From NCBI GenBank assembly GCA_024277285.1, contig JAJRVM010000055.1:1-5642 (forward strand): a stretch of 5,642 bases of DNA, given 5' to 3'. Positions 5,155 to 5,642 of the stretch are shown piece after piece (the first letter of the stretch is position 1; each line of letters begins with the position of its first letter). This DNA is from Planctomycetota bacterium (GTDB taxonomy: Bacteria > Planctomycetota > Planctomycetia > Pirellulales > Pirellulaceae). The position numbers were made by a program, and so were the translations under genes. The notes beneath the pieces were generated by a model, which saw only the letters and a program-made list of their open reading frames with translations, ran no database searches and was not told the origin of the DNA.

Positions 5155-5439
5155 GTATTGCTAAGGACGCTATGCCCCCAAGAATGGGCCGTCGCGCAAC
5201 AACCCGCGAGACAACTGCCATGAGCGAGCGGTAGGCGATCTCGACGAAGTGAGCGAAGTCTCTGGCTGACGTTCGCCCATTCCTTCAGCGATGTTGGACG
5301 AAACCGAAACAATTGCTCGGCGCATCTGGCTAGGCAAGCCGAATCGCTCATCAACAGGAAGCGGTCGTGTCACCGCGTACACATTGTCGGCGACATTCAC
5401 GACCTTCTGCCACACGCTCAGTTCCTCAAATCGAAACAT
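5105..5439 (-). pseudogene. Four-helix-bundle (S23 / rRNA intervening-sequence type) protein, frameshifted and truncated
   Basis: The start MFRFEELSVWQKVVNVADNVY and the run ERFGLPSQMRR...SVSSNIAEGMGER are clear hallmarks of the TIGR02436/S23 four-helix-bundle family, which includes 23S rRNA intervening-sequence proteins and relatives of the Avd accessory factor. AAGAGGA (5453-5447), 7 bases before the ATG at 5439, supports the start. After residue 60 the frame loses family similarity and stops at 5170. The neighbouring frame from 5260 continues it: DFAHFVEIAYRSLMAVVSRVVARR is the expected next segment. A one-base loss near 5260-5265 explains this. The shifted frame then runs into the left tandem array and stops at 5105, so the usual final helix is missing. 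I see no slippery heptamer, so programmed frameshifting is unlikely. The family's molecular role is poorly known; this copy is probably inactive. Confidence 0.8.
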
Positions 5440-5446
5440 TTCAAAG

Positions 5447-5453
5447 TCCTCTT
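5447..5453 (-). promoter_or_regulatory. Shine-Dalgarno site of the four-helix-bundle gene
   Basis: AAGAGGA on the minus strand with 7 bases to the ATG at 5439-5437. It supports the start at MFRFEEL rather than at the upstream in-frame start at 5505, which would add 22 residues read from repeat copy D. Confidence 0.65.
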
Positions 5454-5469
5454 GTTTTGCACTAGGTTC

Positions 5470-5503
5470 CCCAGGGTTGCGCGGCCGTCCCTTCGGGACT
5501 ACC
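5470..5503 (-). repeat. Hairpin repeat family, copy D (right half only)
   Basis: On the minus strand this reads a hairpin GTCCC-GAA-GGGAC (5499-5487), then GGCC, then the arm GCGCAACCCTGGG (5482-5470). The order, hairpin then short spacer then GCGC then ACCCT(A/G)GG, matches the right half of copies A and B with an entirely different stem sequence. It lies in the leader of the four-helix-bundle gene, about 30 bases upstream of its start codon, and so links this repeat family to that gene. Confidence 0.6.
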
Positions 5504-5525
5504 ATTCGCTTCTATTCGCATTCCG

Positions 5526-5642
5526 TCTCTAGACTCTCAGCTCTAGTCTCTGGACTCTCAGCTCTAGTCTCTGGACTCTCAGCTCTAGTCTCTGGACTCT
5601 CAGCTCTAGTCTCTGGACTCTCAGCTCTAGTCTCTGGACTCT
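5526..5642 (+). repeat. Right 21-bp tandem array, running off the window
   Basis: Five full 21-bp units and a 12-base partial unit occur head to tail: 5526-5546, 5547-5567, 5568-5588, 5589-5609, 5610-5630 and 5631-5642. Each has the form tctctggact...cagctctag. Units 2 to 5 are identical; the first differs by one base (ctaga for ctgga). There are no spacers, so this is not a CRISPR array. The near-perfect identity points to recent expansion, in contrast to the eroded left array. The true length is unknown because the array continues past the window end. Confidence 0.92.

Noticed and set aside
5255..5268. Programmed -1 frameshift in the four-helix-bundle gene
   Set aside because: There is no X-XXY-YYZ slippery site at the switch, and the shifted product still lacks the last helix. 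Ordinary decay explains it.
5105..5439. 23S rRNA intervening sequence
   Set aside because: The encoded family occurs in such sequences, but no rRNA sequence flanks it here.
5526..5642. CRISPR array
   Set aside because: The 21-bp units are directly head to tail with no unique spacers, and no cas gene is present.

Overview
This window looks like part of a bacterial chromosome carrying a heavy-metal efflux locus. All recognisable genes lie on the minus strand. A planctomycete (Pirellulales-like) host is my best guess. It rests on moderately GC-rich base use by eye, a four-helix-bundle (S23-type) gene embedded in short tandem repeats, and interspersed hairpin repeats of a kind I associate with that group. 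No rRNA or other taxonomic marker is present, so this is inference.

Read in the direction of transcription (right to left), the layout is as follows. (1) 5642-5089 is an accessory patch. It holds a 21-bp tandem array, a hairpin repeat copy, a four-helix-bundle gene broken by a frameshift and cut short, and a second, inverted and degenerate 21-bp array. That second array ends within a few bases of the next start codon. (2) 5088-1834 is an intact 1084-residue CzcA/CusA-type RND permease. (3) 1701-1084 is a 205-residue histidine-rich lipoprotein. (4) 1083-595 contains no gene. It holds a 22-bp exact copy of a PII gene segment, three copies of a hairpin repeat family, and a leader stem-loop. (5) 594-286 is a short PII-like signalling protein with a reduced T-loop, of the sort reported beside metal RND pumps. 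(6) 285-1 shows no gene, only one nested inverted repeat.

Together the three intact genes form a plausible unit. The permease exports a metal ion, the lipoprotein captures metal at the outer or periplasmic face through two His/Asp/Glu-rich clusters, and the PII-like protein senses or modulates. The membrane-fusion (CzcB/CusB-like) and outer-membrane (CzcC/CusC-like) partners are not in the window. They may lie to the right, beyond the four-helix-bundle patch.

The most unusual signal is structural. Six 13-nt mini-hairpins in four repeat copies share the form 5-bp stem closed by C(GNA)G, while their stem sequences differ with compensating changes. The second signal is the four-helix-bundle pseudogene lying between two inverted arrays of the same 21-bp unit, next to one copy of that hairpin repeat.
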